A DNA stretch of 64,000 bases from the NCBI GenBank assembly GCA_015709615.1, contig CP054179.1, positions 620,001 through 684,000 on the forward strand. The letters are read 5' to 3'. Shown piece by piece: positions 62,105 to 64,000 of the stretch (position 1 is its first letter; the number at the start of each line of letters is the position of its first letter). The notes under the pieces were generated by a model. The model was not told the DNA's origin and ran no database searches. It worked only from the letters and a program-made list of their open reading frames with translations. Source of the stretch: Gammaproteobacteria bacterium (lineage in GTDB: Bacteria; Pseudomonadota; Gammaproteobacteria; Burkholderiales; Nitrosomonadaceae). The translations under genes were made by a program, and so were the position numbers.

Positions 62105-62181
62105 TGTTTCCTCACACTCATTTTATTTCACAGTCTGCAATACTAAACCAACAATCGCCAAATTAACAATATCCCGTGACG

Positions 62182-62655
62182 TCACAAAGAAGAATCGTCT
62201 TCCGAAGCTTTGTTAAACAAAAAGCGGCCGATCAATTCCTCCAGCACCATAGCGGAATTGGTCTTCATGATTTTATCGCCATCCTTCAGTTTCACCTCAT
62301 CCCCGCCCGCAGCCAATCCGATGTATTGCTCGCCCAGCAAGCCGGACGTCAAGATACTGGCAAAGGTATCTTTAGGAAACGGAAAACGGCTATCCATGCT
62401 CATCGTCACAACCGCATCGTAGGTCTGCGTGCTGAACTGAATATCGGTAACGCGTCCGACGACGACACCCGCGCTTTTGACCGGCGCGCGCACTTTCAGG
62501 CCGCCGATATTTTCAAAATTACCGGTGATGACATAGCTGTGGGAAGGATTATAGACATTGAGATTACCCACTTTGAGACTCAAGATCATGAGCGCGGCAA
62601 CCCCCATGACCACAAACAATCCCACCCACAAATCCATCGTTGTCCGCTGCATCAA
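62182..62655 (-). CDS. mlaD: MCE-domain lipid transport protein MlaD
   Basis: 157 residues. N-terminal anchor (about 8-28) and one MCE domain (NIGGLKVRAPVKSAGVVVGRV, ASILTSGLLGEQYIGL). Forms the periplasmic hexamer on MlaE. Start overlaps the mlaE stop by 4 bases. Confidence 0.95.
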   Translation of the reverse strand: MMQRTTMDLWVGLFVVMGVAALMILSLKVGNLNVYNPSHSYVITGNFENIGGLKVRAPVKSAGVVVGRVTDIQFSTQTYDAVVTMSMDSRFPFPKDTFASILTSGLLGEQYIGLAAGGDEVKLKDGDKIMKTNSAMVLEELIGRFLFNKASEDDSSL

Positions 62656-63449
62656 CTCACTCCTCTAAACATGAAAGCGGTCAGAATAAAATCAAGTCCT
62701 AGAATCGCCAATGACGACGACACCACCGTGCGCGTCGTGGCTCCCGATACACCTTCCGCGGTCGGCGGCGCATCATAGCCTTCAAACACAGCAATAGCGG
62801 TAACCGCAACGCCGAAATAGCAACTTTTAATAAAACCGTTCATGATGTCAAACCTGAAATCGACCGAATCTTGCATCTGCGACCAGAAAGACCCTTCATC
62901 CACACCGATGAAGACCACCGTCACGAGATAACCGCCGAACACGCCCATCACGGAAAATATCGCCGCCAGCAACGGCATCGAAATTACTCCCGACCAGAAG
63001 CGCGGCGCGACCACGCGTGCTACTGGATCAACTGCCATCATGCTCATCGCGGACAATTGCTCGGTTGCCTTCATCAAACCGATCTCGGCGGTAATTGCCG
63101 ACCCTGCGCGGCTGGCAAACAACAGCGCCGCCACGACCGGTCCCAATTCACGCACCAGCGACAACGCCACCAGCGTGCCGACCGCGGATTCCGAGCCATA
63201 CTTTTGCAACGTCTCATAACCCTGCAGCCCTAGTACCATGCCGACAAAAAGCCCCGATACGACAATAATGATCAGTGACAGAACACCAGTGAAATACAGT
63301 TCCCGAATGACCAGATTGAAGCGGCGCAGACTGGTGCCGGACTTAAACAGCACCAGCAGGAAAAAGCGGCTGGCCACGCCCAAACGCCAGACACCATCGA
63401 TCACGCGATGCCCGATATTCTGAATTCCGGTTATGATCCGCTTAGGCAC
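62652..63449 (-). CDS. mlaE: Lipid transport permease MlaE
   Basis: 265 residues, permease with five to six spans. MlaE motif ARAGSAITAEIGLMKATEQLSAM. Overlaps mlaD by 4 and mlaF by 8 bases. Core of the Mla lipid-transport complex. Confidence 0.95.
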   Translation of the reverse strand: MPKRIITGIQNIGHRVIDGVWRLGVASRFFLLVLFKSGTSLRRFNLVIRELYFTGVLSLIIIVVSGLFVGMVLGLQGYETLQKYGSESAVGTLVALSLVRELGPVVAALLFASRAGSAITAEIGLMKATEQLSAMSMMAVDPVARVVAPRFWSGVISMPLLAAIFSVMGVFGGYLVTVVFIGVDEGSFWSQMQDSVDFRFDIMNGFIKSCYFGVAVTAIAVFEGYDAPPTAEGVSGATTRTVVSSSLAILGLDFILTAFMFRGVS

Positions 63450-64000
63450 GCGTACTCTCCAGATTTAAATCTTTTTGATAGCTCTGCGCCGGATAATGAA
63501 ATGGCACCGGCCCGTCTTCTTCGCCATGCAAAAACTGATGCACAAAAGGGGCGACCGATTGCTGCACCTCTTGCGGCGTGCCTTCGGCAGCAATCACACC
63601 GTCGGCAATAAAATAAACATAATCCACAATTTTCAGCGACTCCTGCACGTCATGGGTAACCACGATCGAGGTCATACCGAGCGCATCGGTCAAACGGCGG
63701 ATCAGGTTCCCGATCACGCTCAAGGAAATCGGATCCAGCCCGGTGAACGGCTCATCGTACATAATCAGCATCGGATCGAGCGCGATCGAACGCGCCAAGG
63801 CCACGCGCCGCGCCATGCCGCCGGATAATTGATTGGGCATTAAATGGTGCGCGCCGCGCAAACCGACCGCGTGCAATTTCATCAGCACCAGATCACGGAT
63901 CATCGATTCCGGCAAATCAGTATGCTCACGCATCTGAAACGCTACATTGTCGAACACCGACAAATCGGTGAACAACGCGCCGAACTGAAACAGCATCCCC
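63442..64000 (-). CDS. mlaF: Mla ATPase MlaF, C-terminal part (cut by window edge)
   Basis: Frame continues past the right edge. 185 residues remain, beginning with the Q-loop region MLFQFGALFTDL. Signature LSGGMARRVALA, Walker B LIMYDEPFTGLDP, H-loop VVTHDVQESLK. Walker A would lie outside. Energises the MlaFEDB complex. First visible gene of the minus-strand mla operon. Confidence 0.95.
   Translation of the reverse strand, partial: GMLFQFGALFTDLSVFDNVAFQMREHTDLPESMIRDLVLMKLHAVGLRGAHHLMPNQLSGGMARRVALARSIALDPMLIMYDEPFTGLDPISLSVIGNLIRRLTDALGMTSIVVTHDVQESLKIVDYVYFIADGVIAAEGTPQEVQQSVAPFVHQFLHGEEDGPVPFHYPAQSYQKDLNLESTRA

Noticed and set aside
1..64000. tRNA, rRNA, tmRNA or CRISPR array
   Set aside because: No T-loop motifs in cloverleaf context, no rRNA-like blocks and no regularly spaced direct repeats were seen.

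Overview
The window is a contiguous chromosomal stretch of a betaproteobacterium, most probably a Nitrosomonas-type ammonia oxidiser. The main clue is a bacterial Rh-type ammonium channel at 47815-49191 (the Rh50 family known from Nitrosomonas europaea). Supporting clues are two PEP-CTERM exported proteins and housekeeping gene order usual for Betaproteobacteria. The species call is inference. I saw no tRNA or rRNA gene, CRISPR array, intact insertion sequence or prophage.

Layout. 1-4836: protein quality control (tig 3' end, clpP, clpX, lon). 5033-6981: a YbhP-like phosphodiesterase divergent from two membrane lipid-type enzymes, a CDP-archaeol-synthase-like protein and a CDP-alcohol phosphatidyltransferase. 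6982-9003: repeats, an unlisted 50-codon membrane protein and a PEP-CTERM beta-propeller protein. 9429-12229: an unusual four-gene minus-strand cluster (Ddl-like ATP-grasp ligase, GNAT, DapF-fold epimerase with altered substrate pocket, small membrane protein). 12750-22959: mixed functions, including a deaminase, a large glycine-zipper membrane protein, YbaL-type antiporter, Atm1-type ABC exporter, motAB and a methyltransferase. 22978-28477: cysS, two cyclophilins, metZ, purF. 28589-42800: a long same-strand biosynthetic run, transcribed leuC-leuD-leuB-asd-fimV-truA-trpF-trpB-trpA-accD-folC-dedD-cvpA and on to purF and metZ. 42883-47426: MFS transporter, short rubrerythrin, an Fe-S/CCG protein fused to DUF3501, and a CNP1-like lipoprotein. 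47815-51401: Rh channel, an HxlR regulator divergent from a GST-like gene across a double palindromic operator, and a PEP-CTERM protein. 51450-55211: hrpA. 55434-58098: an AT-richer accessory patch (GNAT, small membrane proteins, a frameshifted DUF4160/DUF2442 pair, duplicated 3' hairpins, and a 37-codon membrane miniprotein behind a perfect FNR-type box). 58315-64000: djlA-like, ibaG and an mla lipid-transport operon with yadGH-type ABC genes, running off the right edge inside mlaF.

Two dispersed repeat families lie between genes: a MITE-like element of about 150 bp with terminal inverted repeats (three copies) and a hairpin repeat of about 100 bp (two copies with a compensatory base-pair change, both between convergent genes). 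The items best worth follow-up are the altered-DapF/ATP-grasp/GNAT cluster, the FNR-box miniprotein, the HxlR double operator, and the Fe-S/DUF3501 fusion beside the rubredoxin-less rubrerythrin.
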